Notes under the pieces: generated by a model
What the model was told of the DNA's origin: nothing
What the model saw: only the letters and a program-made list of their open reading frames with translations
The model's database searches: none
Translations under genes and position numbers: made by a program
Source of the DNA: JBGCFO01 sp045106955
GTDB lineage: Bacteria > Pseudomonadota > Alphaproteobacteria > Rickettsiales > Rickettsiaceae
Length of the DNA: 64,000 bases
Assembly: GCA_045106955.1 (NCBI GenBank)
Contig: JBGCFO010000020.1
Location: forward strand, 28,851 to 92,850
Reading direction: 5' to 3'
Shown: piece by piece, positions 45,536-53,963 of the stretch
Position numbering within the stretch: position 1 is the first letter of the stretch
Layout of the letters: each line of letters starts with the position of its first letter

Positions 45536-46099
45536 ATGGATATTATAGATTGTAAGGATTTATTTGGTAAAATCCTCATAGCTACCCCTAGAAAATCAAA
45601 TGATGATATTTTTACTAAATCCATAATATATGTTTTATCTCATGGACAATCAGGATCTATAGGGGTTATAGTTAATCATTACATCACTGAGTTTCCTAAG
45701 CAATTAATTCCTAATCAAGAATTGATTAATATACCCGAAAATATGCCAATTTATTTCGGTGGTCCAATCGGATTAAATAATAGATTGTTTTTACATTCTA
45801 GTGATTACAACAAAAATATATCCATTAAATTCAATGATAAAGTTTGGGTAAACATGGATAACTCTTTGCTAGATGATATTGAATTAGGTTGCGGACCAGA
45901 GCATTGTATTTTTATCATGGGTTACACGCAATGGGGACCAGGTCAGCTTGAAATGGAAATTCAAAATAATATGTGGATCGTTGCAAACGATAAGCAAAAC
46001 ATAGTATTTTCACATCATATTAATGATAAATGGGAAATAGCTTTAAAGAGAGTTGGTATTGAGCAATCATCATTTGTAACAAATGCAGCTTACTGCTAA
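45536..46099 (+). CDS. YqgE/AlgH family protein
   Basis: A 187-residue cytoplasmic protein of the DUF179 family. GKILIATPRKSNDDIFTKSIIYVL is the typical start, then GSIGVIVNHY, YFGGPIGLNNRLFLHS and the end GYTQWGPGQLEMEI (the GYAGWxxGQLExE motif). The family's biochemical role is unsettled; AlgH affects alginate regulation in Pseudomonas. It is a single gene divergent from holB. Confidence 0.92.
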   Translation: MDIIDCKDLFGKILIATPRKSNDDIFTKSIIYVLSHGQSGSIGVIVNHYITEFPKQLIPNQELINIPENMPIYFGGPIGLNNRLFLHSSDYNKNISIKFNDKVWVNMDNSLLDDIELGCGPEHCIFIMGYTQWGPGQLEMEIQNNMWIVANDKQNIVFSHHINDKWEIALKRVGIEQSSFVTNAAYC

Positions 46100-46259
46100 A
46101 ATTCTAGATTAATATATGTTTTAATTTACTCTAATTATGTAACATATCCGCATCAATCTCATGCATATATTAATTAATTCAATATTAATATATTTAATTT
46201 TTAGTTAACTTTGTTTATCATATAATTAATTATCTTTATCAATAAATTATGTTAGTTAT

Positions 46260-47531
46260 ATGAAACAAAACTTAGATTTATACTCAAGTAGCGCTCCAGA
46301 CGTAAAGACATTTTTAGAAGCATACAAAGAATTGCATGAAATATACGAAGCTCCAAACTTAACTAAAGAATTAGAAGAGAAAGTATTAAAATTACAGCAA
46401 ATACACCTCGATAGCACTAGTGATACTAATTCAGTTCATCAGACTTTTCGTAGACTGAATACATGGTACGATGTAAAAAAGCAAGATAAAAATTTTGGAA
46501 AAGAAGGTGTTAGTGGAGAACTTAATAAATTATTAAAAGATTCGGATCTTACTAAGTTTTTTGATAAAGCAAAGGAAATGAATCAGGAATTCGGAGTTGG
46601 CAATAGTAATATTATAAAGCAAAAAGAATTTTCCCAAACTACAAGCAATATGATAAAATTATTTCGCTTTAGTGACAAAAGTTCTAATGAAGAAGATTCG
46701 AAGAAATTAAATAATCTTTTCTCGAAATATACAAAACAATTATCAATTAAACTGCAGCAAAATATGAACAGTGGCGCTTCTCAAACAAAAACAAAATTAA
46801 TGAGTAATTTTGTTCAGTGGGCCAAATCAGCAGGTAATAATAATGAGCAAGAATTTATTAAAAAAATAGAACAAGGAATCAAAAAAACATTACAAGAGAG
46901 CAAGAAAAAACGCGCGGAAGAAAATGAAAAACACGCGGAAGAAAATGAAAGAAGTTTAATGCGCAAAGAAGATCAAATGAGTAATGCAGAACGACGAAAA
47001 GAGCAAGAAGAAGTGACGCGCATAGAAGAAGAAAAGAAGTTAAATAAATTGAAAGAAGAAATCGCAAAAGAAGCCCAAGAAAAATCAGAGAAAGATAAGA
47101 ATAAAGAAAAAATACATCGCCAACCTTTTGGAGAATTATTTAATTACAAATTAGAGCATAAACATAAAGTTGTTTTAGCAAAAATGCTAGAAAAATCTCA
47201 AGTAAATATCAATAATTATCTGAATGATACCTCGGAACAAGGTAAAGAATTTTTAAAATATATGCAAGAAGAAAGGCCTCAAAGGGGTATATTTACAAAA
47301 ATCAAAGATTGGTTTATAGATAAATTTGCTTCTAAAGGAACTATTGATGCTTGTAAAGACATGCATAATGATGTCATGCAAAGAATAAATAATGCCAATA
47401 CATACGAAGAACAAAGTAAAAATACTCGTGGAGCTGCTAAAGATGAGCCGCAATCACACGCTTTAGTGCTACCGCGAGCAGTTTCGCAACATCATCCTCC
47501 TCATCATAAAGGCGGTACTCGATCACATTAA
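46260..47531 (+). CDS. Unknown charged coiled-coil protein, 423 residues
   Basis: Not recognised. There is no signal peptide. Residues 1-210 are helical, with ELNKLLKDSDLTKFFDKAKE and NNEQEFIKKIEQGIKKTLQE, which faintly recall the central helices of the paralogues at 33354-35983. Residues 215-280 are a highly charged coiled coil (KKRAEENEKHAEENERS and on) grown by a 21-base duplication. A C-terminal helical domain contains RGIFTKIKDWFIDKFASKG, an amphipathic helix. The tail is His/Pro/basic (QHHPPHHKGGTRSH), as in some type IV secretion substrates. Its stop codon shares three bases with the flgH stop on the other strand. Confidence 0.65.
   Translation: MKQNLDLYSSSAPDVKTFLEAYKELHEIYEAPNLTKELEEKVLKLQQIHLDSTSDTNSVHQTFRRLNTWYDVKKQDKNFGKEGVSGELNKLLKDSDLTKFFDKAKEMNQEFGVGNSNIIKQKEFSQTTSNMIKLFRFSDKSSNEEDSKKLNNLFSKYTKQLSIKLQQNMNSGASQTKTKLMSNFVQWAKSAGNNNEQEFIKKIEQGIKKTLQESKKKRAEENEKHAEENERSLMRKEDQMSNAERRKEQEEVTRIEEEKKLNKLKEEIAKEAQEKSEKDKNKEKIHRQPFGELFNYKLEHKHKVVLAKMLEKSQVNINNYLNDTSEQGKEFLKYMQEERPQRGIFTKIKDWFIDKFASKGTIDACKDMHNDVMQRINNANTYEEQSKNTRGAAKDEPQSHALVLPRAVSQHHPPHHKGGTRSH
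46913..46954 (+). repeat. 21-base tandem duplication encoding a heptad
   Basis: Two adjacent 21-base units (46913-46933, 46934-46954) share their first 17 bases, CGCGGAAGAAAATGAAA, and encode AEENEKH and AEENERS. The length of exactly seven codons preserves the coiled-coil heptad of the host gene. Confidence 0.75.
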
Positions 47532-48271
47532 AATGGTGAAATTATATCAAGCACTTGATAACCTACTCGCGGTTCTTGCGTATTACTTACTACACCACTA
47601 CCGCCATAGGACATTTTACCATTAGCAACTTGAGAGAAATTGATAGAATTTTGTGCCGTTATATCTTTTGGCCTTACAATTCCCACTAACTCAATACGAC
47701 GTAATTCATTGTTAATTCTAATTTCTTGTTCAGCACTTACTATCAAATTACCATTTGGTAAAACTCTTGTTACCATAGCTGCAAGTTCTATCTTAACATT
47801 TTCATCGCGAATTATACTTCCCTGTCCTAAATGGTCTCCCTTGCCGCTTACATCTAACAAATTAGCTGGATCAGCATCTTTAGATAAAGCATGAGCAATC
47901 TTTTCAGCCTTACCAAAGAATTTTGGCATACCAAATCCATCTTTAGAATTGCGCTTTTGTTTTGTTGTACTATTCACTCTTGCTCTGTCATTAATTTCGA
48001 CGATAATCTTTAAAATATCTCCAACACGCCAAGCTCGATTATCTCTAAAAAATTGTATAGACCCATCTTGCCATAATGAATTTGTAGATTGTATTTGATC
48101 CATTGTTGCTTTAGTCATATGCGTTGCATCAGAATTATATTCTTCCAAATTTGGAACAGACATTTTATTAAACTGAGGCGGTTTGCCTATATTTTTTAAT
48201 TTTTGTAATGTTTGATTACAGCCGCAAAGAGATAGGCAAGATATTAGCAATATTATTATGTAATTATTCAT
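47528..48271 (-). CDS. flgH: Flagellar L-ring protein FlgH
   Basis: A 247-residue outer-membrane lipoprotein. The signal ends in the lipobox LCGC, with acylated C18. SLWQDGSIQFFRDNRAWRVGDILKIIVEIND is the conserved L-ring segment (SLW...F.D.RA..vGDiltv.i.d), followed by LPNGNLIVSAEQEIRINNELRRIEL-type GNLvi.G..ei.vN and VGIVRPKDI. FlgH forms the bushing in the outer membrane. Last gene of flgF-flgG-flgA-flgH, the common alphaproteobacterial order. Confidence 0.95.
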   Translation of the reverse strand: MNNYIIILLISCLSLCGCNQTLQKLKNIGKPPQFNKMSVPNLEEYNSDATHMTKATMDQIQSTNSLWQDGSIQFFRDNRAWRVGDILKIIVEINDRARVNSTTKQKRNSKDGFGMPKFFGKAEKIAHALSKDADPANLLDVSGKGDHLGQGSIIRDENVKIELAAMVTRVLPNGNLIVSAEQEIRINNELRRIELVGIVRPKDITAQNSINFSQVANGKMSYGGSGVVSNTQEPRVGYQVLDIISPF

Positions 48272-48293
48272 TTTATTTTTTTAACCTATAAAT

Positions 48294-48986
48294 TTATTTA
48301 TCTTTAATTTGTACTGTATTTTTATCAACAACATATCCAAATAATATTGATTCTGTATTTTCATTTTTTACTTTAATTTTGTCTCCTAATGCTCCGGATT
48401 CTAAAGCAATACCATAAGTTTTAATAGTTATATTATTCGAAGTAAATAGTAAGTTTATTCTATCGTTAGCCGATATCAATTCTAGTTTAGCTAGATCCGC
48501 TTTTTTAAAAAAAGCTCCTGGAGAGATATTTTTCTTTGCTTTCATGTCTATTATGTTATTGATATCAGATATATAATTTTTTATTCTTTCTGAATTTATC
48601 TTTAAATTAGAAATATCTTCATAGTGAATTACACTTCCTGCTTTAATAAGCTTATTTGCAATAGGCGCGTTAATAAATAAATTATATTTGCCGCTTAATT
48701 CTACTGGGTCTAGACCATTAAAAATTATATATATTGTAAATTTTTTATTTTTGTAGTCAAGCTGTTGTAATTCTATATCTTCTATTATAGAAGACTTAGA
48801 TTGAACTTGCTCCAATTGCTTTGACGAATTGTAAAATACCTCGATTAGCTTATCATCATGATTGACATTTTCACCAATCAATTGCTTTGTAATATTTTCT
48901 ACAATTAAATTATCCGCGAATATAGATTGAGCGAACAAATTCTGCAATATAAAAATCAATACTACGGAATAGAAAATACGATGCAT
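48294..48986 (-). CDS. flgA: Flagellar P-ring chaperone FlgA
   Basis: A 230-residue exported protein with a signal peptide (cleavage near SIFA, residues 22-25). The C-terminal SAF-domain-like part has APIANKLIKAGSVIHYEDISNLKI, KKNISPGAFFKKADL and ANDRINLLFTSNNITIKTYGIALESGALGDKIKVKN (key motif GALGDxIxVKN). FlgA helps build the P-ring from FlgI in the periplasm. It lies between flgG and flgH with 22-24-base gaps. Confidence 0.9.
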   Translation of the reverse strand: MHRIFYSVVLIFILQNLFAQSIFADNLIVENITKQLIGENVNHDDKLIEVFYNSSKQLEQVQSKSSIIEDIELQQLDYKNKKFTIYIIFNGLDPVELSGKYNLFINAPIANKLIKAGSVIHYEDISNLKINSERIKNYISDINNIIDMKAKKNISPGAFFKKADLAKLELISANDRINLLFTSNNITIKTYGIALESGALGDKIKVKNENTESILFGYVVDKNTVQIKDK

Positions 48987-49010
48987 TATGTTTAAAATGT
49001 TTCTATTGAA

Positions 49011-49814
49011 TTAAGCCTTTAGTATCGATGAAACTTGTTTATGCATCTCATTGTCAGCCTGTATGATTTTTGTCATAGCTTCGGACTCTTGCTGCAAAGA
49101 CATAATTGAAATCATAGTTTGTACAGTATCAACATTAGATTTTTCAACAAATTCTTGCTGCACTTTTGATTCATTATTATCTATAATTTCTGCGTCACCA
49201 GAGATATCATTTTCAGCGAATGAATTTGCATCTCTATATGACAAGCCATCTGGATTAGGAATTGAATAAATAGCAAGTTGCCCTATATCAATTACCGCAC
49301 CATCTTCATTAAGCCCTGTGATTAAACCTTGAGCATCAATGGTAATTTGATTTACCGTAATTTCTTCTGGGATAGTAATTGTTCCTCCATCTATGCTTGA
49401 TACTTGACGACCTACTAAATCAGTAATTTCTCTGTTTTGGTTTAATTTAAACTTACCAGATCTTGTTAATAATCTATTATTTGGAGCGTTATCTACAATG
49501 ACAGCTAAAAAAGAATTTTCTAATAATAATGCAACATCAAGTTTATTACGAGTAGGCTCTAGAGTCCCTAATGATAAATCTCTAGTAACGCCGACATATT
49601 GAGTTCCATTTCCAGCAGAACGTATCAGCGGAGTATTAGAGTCTGTATTGTTATTGATAGCTGGTATATGGGTACTAAAAGGAGCCGTTGTAAATTGAGC
49701 TTGAGTTTGTTTGTAACCATTAACTTGAGCATTCGATATATTATTAATAGCTTCTTGAAATGATTTTTGAACGTTACTAATTCCATTTGCTCCTATTGCT
49801 GCTATATTTGGCAT
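49011..49814 (-). CDS. flgG: Flagellar distal rod protein FlgG
   Basis: A 267-residue axial protein. The N-terminus (ANGISNVQKSFQEAINNISNAQVNGYK) carries the rod/hook signature, which normally reads NNLANxxTxGyK. The body has the SFLAVIVDN and LLTRSGKFKLNQNREITDLVGR segments, and the C-terminus ESNVDTVQTMISIMSLQQESEAMTKII resembles the SNVdxvxEmvxmIxaqraYE end. The signature is looser than in most FlgG proteins. It follows flgF by 26 bases. As an axial protein it should be exported by the flagellar type III system. Confidence 0.88.
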   Translation of the reverse strand: MPNIAAIGANGISNVQKSFQEAINNISNAQVNGYKQTQAQFTTAPFSTHIPAINNNTDSNTPLIRSAGNGTQYVGVTRDLSLGTLEPTRNKLDVALLLENSFLAVIVDNAPNNRLLTRSGKFKLNQNREITDLVGRQVSSIDGGTITIPEEITVNQITIDAQGLITGLNEDGAVIDIGQLAIYSIPNPDGLSYRDANSFAENDISGDAEIIDNNESKVQQEFVEKSNVDTVQTMISIMSLQQESEAMTKIIQADNEMHKQVSSILKA

Positions 49815-49840
49815 GCTAATCTCTTATTATGTTATTAATT

Positions 49841-50629
49841 TTAATTTGTCATATTTTTTATTACCGTAGAATTTATTCCGGCAATAGCATTCATTAAATT
49901 AGTGCTTTTTTCAGATGCTTGTTGGGACTCCATTACATTCATCATTTCATTTGTATTTTTTACATCAGACATTCTAAGCGCGCCTACATTTAATTTTAAT
50001 TCATCGAGTAAAATACCATCTACTGAACTAATATACAAGTTATTACCTTCTTTAGATAATAAATTTCTATTAGCTATGTAAAAAATCCCCAATTGATCTA
50101 CTTGATCTTCTCCAACGTAAACAGTTCCATCATCCAATATTGTGACGTGCAAACTGTCTTGTTGCAAGGTATTTGGCAAGGTAATTGCGGTTGAATCTCG
50201 ATTTGAAAAATATTCTCCTGCACTATTAACAAGCATATTATCCTTATTAATAAAAATCATTCCATCAAGAGTATAACGCTCGCCTCTAGAAGTAAGAATT
50301 TTGAAATATGCATTTTTATCATCAATTGCTAGATGTAGAGGATTATTAGTAAATTTAATAGTGCCTTGCTCATTGGATTTGTAAGCGCCAAGAACCTGAA
50401 CTGAATTACTTCCATTTAAAGATACGGTATTAAATACAGGTCTATCAGATTCATACCCTATAGTATTACTATTTGCAACATTATTAGCAATTATTTGTAA
50501 TTGATATTGTTTTGACACATAATTAGATAAAGCAATATAAGATGCGTTATTAGCGTAGATGCTATCGCTAAAAAGCAACAAAGTAAAAAATAACAGACAA
50601 TTTTTTATACAAGATATTTCTTTATTCAT
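49841..50629 (-). CDS. flgF: FlgF-like proximal rod protein with an unusual hydrophobic leader
   Basis: A 262-residue axial protein. From residue 27 it is FlgF-like: ASYIALSNYVSKQYQLQIIANNVANSNTIGYES, containing ANNVANSNTIGY, followed by a central RYTLDGMIFINKDNMLVNSAGEY and the end SDVKNTNEMMNVMESQQASE. Residues 1-26 add a Sec-type leader (basic/polar start, LLFFTLLLFSDSIYA), which ordinary FlgF lacks because axial proteins leave through the type III channel. No ATG exists between the leader and the conserved start, only TTG codons, so the leader may be real or the true start may be a TTG near residue 18. First gene of its operon. Confidence 0.82.
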   Translation of the reverse strand: MNKEISCIKNCLLFFTLLLFSDSIYANNASYIALSNYVSKQYQLQIIANNVANSNTIGYESDRPVFNTVSLNGSNSVQVLGAYKSNEQGTIKFTNNPLHLAIDDKNAYFKILTSRGERYTLDGMIFINKDNMLVNSAGEYFSNRDSTAITLPNTLQQDSLHVTILDDGTVYVGEDQVDQLGIFYIANRNLLSKEGNNLYISSVDGILLDELKLNVGALRMSDVKNTNEMMNVMESQQASEKSTNLMNAIAGINSTVIKNMTN

Positions 50630-50817
50630 ACTTTCAATTTATAAATTAAATCAGTTATTATTTAAGTCATGGAATAAATGTAAAGGTTTTGTATAATAAA
50701 ATCTAGTATTTTTTTAAAAATCAGTATAAATATATATAATATGATGTTAGATTTTTAAATGTTACAATTTATGTTTTAATTTATTACATAACATTACTCA
50801 ATATTAATAGGTATTAT

Positions 50818-51351
50818 ATGAATAAAAATTTTTTTGAAGAAGACCCACTTGCTCCATTGGAATTAAAGAGCAATAAAACGATGAAAATGAATCAGGTAAT
50901 TTTTCAAAATAGATCCATATTTAGATTAGTCGTAATTATATTACCTTTGTTGGTTATTGCAACGGGTGTATATTACTTTTTTAAATTCGATAAAACAAAT
51001 GTAATTAATACAGACAATAATTATCAATTAGATCAAATATTAGAAAATCATTATGTCGAATTAAATCCAATGATTGTTAATTTACTCCCTACTATCAATA
51101 GTAAAAACCAGCATTTGAAATTAACACTAATTCTAGAGTTGAGTTCTTTGAATGATACAAAATATATACAAAAATTTATTCCTTCGATAATAGATGCTAT
51201 GCAGTTGTTTTTAATGAGTTTAAGATCAGCTGATTTTGATACAACTGGCAATGTAATGTTGATTAAAGAAGAGTTGCATAAAAGAGTTAATAGAATTACA
51301 AATCCATTAAACGTTAAGGAAATTCTATTTAAAGAAATAATAATCAATTAA
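50818..51351 (+). CDS. fliL: Flagellar basal-body protein FliL
   Basis: A 177-residue single-span protein. The cytoplasmic N-terminus is followed by one membrane helix (about 38-56, LVVIILPLLVIATGVYYFF). The periplasmic domain has ELNPMIVNLL, HLKLTLILELSS, IPSIIDAMQLFLMSLRSADFD and a final VKEILFKEIIIN, the FliL pattern of a pore/stator-associated stomatin-like fold. It opens the operon divergent from flgF and precedes fliM by 18 bases. Confidence 0.93.
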   Translation: MNKNFFEEDPLAPLELKSNKTMKMNQVIFQNRSIFRLVVIILPLLVIATGVYYFFKFDKTNVINTDNNYQLDQILENHYVELNPMIVNLLPTINSKNQHLKLTLILELSSLNDTKYIQKFIPSIIDAMQLFLMSLRSADFDTTGNVMLIKEELHKRVNRITNPLNVKEILFKEIIIN

Positions 51352-51369
51352 ATAAAAAAATAGTAATAT

Positions 51370-52317
51370 ATGAGTAAAAATTCTATAAAAAATAATAATT
51401 CACCTAATAACCATGAATCTGTTGGTATTAATGCTGTTTTAGATCAAGCTTTGCAGACATATGAAAGATTGCCAATGCTTGAAGTGTTGATGGAAAAATT
51501 TGTGCAAAAGTTTAGTATATCTTTGAGAAATTTAATCACAGAACCTGCAGATATTCATCTAAAAGAATTTAGTTCATTAAGATTTCATGATTATTTTTCT
51601 AATATTGATAAATCATCTACTATAGGAATATTCAAATCATTAGAACTAGAAAATCTTGGAATGTTGGTTTTTGATTCAAAGATGGTATTCTTATTTATTA
51701 ATATCTTACTTGGTGGTAAAAAAAACTTGCATTCTCATTCTAATAGCATAGACGCAAAAAAACTTACCTCTATAGAGCAAGAGCTTGTAAAGCAATTATC
51801 TGAAATATTATTGCATGAATTGAGTTTAGCGTTTGAACAAATTAGTACTAGTACCTTTGTATTAGATAGGATCGAAACTAATGCTAATTTTGCAAATATC
51901 ATAAGGTTAGGAGAAGCAGTGATTTTATTTAAAATCTCTGTTGAAATCGATAATCGCGTAGGATACATAGATCTGATCATACCGTATAACACAATAGAGC
52001 CAATTAAAGAAAAATTACAGAAAGTATTTTTAGGTGATAAGGTAGGAAGCGATGTCGTCTGGGAAGATATGATAAATAAAGCCGTTGAAAATGTTGATGT
52101 TTCGGTAGAAGCTGTTATAATTAACAATCCAACTTCTTTGAAGAATGTCGCTAAATTAAAGACTGGGGATACTATTATGATCAATCATAATGTCAATGAT
52201 GATATTGATTTACGCGTTGGAGGTGAAACCGAGAATCCAGTTAACATTCTCAAAGGTCAATTGGGCAAAGCAAATGATTGTGTATCTATAAAACTTACAA
52301 ACATTATAAACAAGTAA
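51370..52317 (+). CDS. fliM: Flagellar motor switch protein FliM
   Basis: A 315-residue protein. The middle domain resembles a CheC/FliM fold (YERLPMLEVLMEKFVQKFSISLRNL, then GMLVFDSKMVFLFINILLGG). The C-terminal SpoA domain has LKTGDTIMINHNVNDDIDLRVGGE. It is diverged: the N-terminal CheY-binding motif (LSQDEIDxLL) is absent, which suggests loss of chemotactic switching, and no che genes are in the window. It forms the C-ring with FliG and FliN. Confidence 0.92.
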   Translation: MSKNSIKNNNSPNNHESVGINAVLDQALQTYERLPMLEVLMEKFVQKFSISLRNLITEPADIHLKEFSSLRFHDYFSNIDKSSTIGIFKSLELENLGMLVFDSKMVFLFINILLGGKKNLHSHSNSIDAKKLTSIEQELVKQLSEILLHELSLAFEQISTSTFVLDRIETNANFANIIRLGEAVILFKISVEIDNRVGYIDLIIPYNTIEPIKEKLQKVFLGDKVGSDVVWEDMINKAVENVDVSVEAVIINNPTSLKNVAKLKTGDTIMINHNVNDDIDLRVGGETENPVNILKGQLGKANDCVSIKLTNIINK

Positions 52318-52325
52318 ATAAAACA

Positions 52326-52967
52326 ATGTTAATAGTAGATTTTTTATTATTATTGCTAATCGGTGTATGTATCATCTATTGTGTAATACTAAATAACAGA
52401 ATAAAAGACTTAAATAATAGTAGAGTAGATTTTGCTAGAATTACAAAGGAATTGCATGCTACTATCTTAAATGCCAGATCTAGCGTCCAAGAATTATGTG
52501 AATTAAGTGAATCTAAATCAGAAGAATTAAATGAGTTATTAGATAATACTAAACATAGTAAATTGGAGCTTAATGATGCTAATAAAAAAGCTATTGAATT
52601 AATCAATAAAGTTTCTATATTGATTAAAGCTCGAGAACAAAACAAAAATAATGCGAATAAAGTTTCTTTGAATGAAGATTCTATTGTTAGTGATCAGTAT
52701 CAAACTAAATCTAGTCATACATTCTCTGCTCCTGGCAAAAAAGATAGCACTCGACTAGTCGATGAGCGTGATATATCTAATGCAAAATACTCAAAAGAGC
52801 ATATGAAATATAGAGATATTCAAGATGATAAGTTAAATTACGATAATTTTAAAGATTTTATCACTAAAGTAGTTGGTAAAATTGGTGGAAACAACCGCGC
52901 ACCTGATAATGCAAATTCAAATGCAAATCATGATGATTACTTTCAATCTTTAAGAAAAATTAAATAG
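52326..52967 (+). CDS. DUF6468-like flagellar accessory protein
   Basis: A 213-residue protein starting with a membrane helix (MLIVDFLLLLLIGVCIIYCVIL) and then a coiled-coil domain (LNNSRVDFARITKELHATI, SSVQELCELSESKSEELNELL). The place between fliM and motE and the TM-plus-coil shape match the DUF6468 proteins of alphaproteobacterial flagellar operons. I chose ATG 52326 over the upstream start at 52278, which lies inside fliM and would put 16 polar residues before the helix. The last 90 residues are polar and low-complexity, longer than usual. Confidence 0.8.
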   Translation: MLIVDFLLLLLIGVCIIYCVILNNRIKDLNNSRVDFARITKELHATILNARSSVQELCELSESKSEELNELLDNTKHSKLELNDANKKAIELINKVSILIKAREQNKNNANKVSLNEDSIVSDQYQTKSSHTFSAPGKKDSTRLVDERDISNAKYSKEHMKYRDIQDDKLNYDNFKDFITKVVGKIGGNNRAPDNANSNANHDDYFQSLRKIK

Positions 52968-52971
52968 ATAA

Positions 52972-53682
52972 ATGAATATGAAAACTAATATACTACCAAT
53001 AATGTTAATTACATTAGTATCATTGTTATTTATAAAAGCTATATTTATCTTTAATAGTATAGAAGAGCACAATCAGTATAATGATCATTCTTCTGTTAAT
53101 TCTACGTTTGTAGGAACCGCCTATGCAAAAGATGATAGGGATTTAGTAATGCAACCTACAAACCAAGGAAATAAAGCCAATGATCAAAATCTAATTCAAG
53201 GTCAATCAGTGGAAAATGCAAAAGATAATAGCGCGAATGTTAGTAATCAAAATATCAATCAAATTATTAATAAAGAAATTTCAGACTTAACTCCTGGAGA
53301 ATTAAAGTTATTACAATCATTAGCAGAAAGGAATAAAAAATTAGATCAAAAACAAGAGGATATTAAACTTCAAGAACAATTGTTGGATGTAACTAAATCT
53401 AAAATTGAAGGGAAAATTCAAGCTTTGGAGGCTGAGCAAAAAAGATTGCAAAATACGATGGCTAATTACGATAAACAAGAGCATCAAAAAATTATGCGGT
53501 TAGTAAAAATCTATGAAAATATGAAACCTAAAGATGCAGCTAAGATTTTTGATGAGTTAGAAATAACAACATTGATAGAATTGGTACGTAATATGAAAGA
53601 AATGAAAGTTGCTCCTATTATTGCAAGCATGAATGTTGAAAAAGCTCGTGATCTATCATCTTATTTAGCTAAAGCTCAGTAA
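52972..53682 (+). CDS. motE: MotE-like flagellar motor chaperone (MgtE N-domain)
   Basis: A 236-residue protein with an N-terminal membrane anchor (about 7-26), a polar linker, a coiled coil (ELKLLQSLAERNKKLDQKQEDI and following), and a C-terminal MgtE-N-like helical domain: MRLVKIYENMKPKDAAKIFDEL, LIELVRNMKEMKVAPIIASM and a DLSSYLAKAQ end. MotE stabilises stator protein MotC in rhizobia and is common in alphaproteobacterial fla operons. It is 4 bases after the DUF6468-like gene. Confidence 0.88.
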   Translation: MNMKTNILPIMLITLVSLLFIKAIFIFNSIEEHNQYNDHSSVNSTFVGTAYAKDDRDLVMQPTNQGNKANDQNLIQGQSVENAKDNSANVSNQNINQIINKEISDLTPGELKLLQSLAERNKKLDQKQEDIKLQEQLLDVTKSKIEGKIQALEAEQKRLQNTMANYDKQEHQKIMRLVKIYENMKPKDAAKIFDELEITTLIELVRNMKEMKVAPIIASMNVEKARDLSSYLAKAQ

Positions 53683-53702
53683 TAAATGAAATTAAATATA
53701 GT

Positions 53703-53846
53703 ATGAGCAATTATTATTTAATCTGTTCTTATATGTTTTGTTTTGCGATATTAGGAATATTGTTATCTTATAATTGGTATGTATTTTCTCTTGCTCGCAA
53801 ATTCTTGACAAGCAAATCTACTGCAAGAAAAACATTAAAAACATAA
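53703..53846 (+). CDS. 47-residue membrane microprotein, CcmD-like
   Basis: ATG at 53703, stop at 53846. The protein has one membrane helix early (YLICSYMFCFAILGILLSYNWYVF), then a basic tail (SLARKFLTSKSTARKTLKT). This tyrosine-start, one-helix, basic-tail shape is that of CcmD, the small haem-exporter subunit of cytochrome c maturation. CcmD is too short and variable for firm identification, and no ccm genes are adjacent. It follows motE by 20 bases and may be cotranscribed with it. Confidence 0.48.
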   Translation: MSNYYLICSYMFCFAILGILLSYNWYVFSLARKFLTSKSTARKTLKT

Positions 53847-53854
53847 ATTAGCTC

Positions 53855-53883
53855 TTGACTAGTAGATGAGATTAAAGTATAAG
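53855..53883 (+). promoter_or_regulatory. Strong promoter of the ATP/ADP translocase gene
   Basis: -35 TTGACT (53855-53860), exactly 17 bases, -10 TATAAG (53878-53883); each hexamer matches at five of six positions. The leader to the start codon is about 75 bases. Confidence 0.6.
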
Positions 53884-53963
53884 CTGTAAAATTCTTGCAA
53901 TTATTCATATAAAGTCGTTGCTTGCTTAATCCGTATTAACCGGTTATTTCTTAATTAGTACTT

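Noticed and set aside
46879..47067. Minus-strand ORF with FHFLPRVF repeats
   Set aside because: It is the antisense reading of the 21-base duplication in the coiled-coil gene, not a separate gene.
51735..52184. 149-codon minus-strand frame inside fliM
   Set aside because: It is antisense to conserved FliM sequence and has no recognisable domain.
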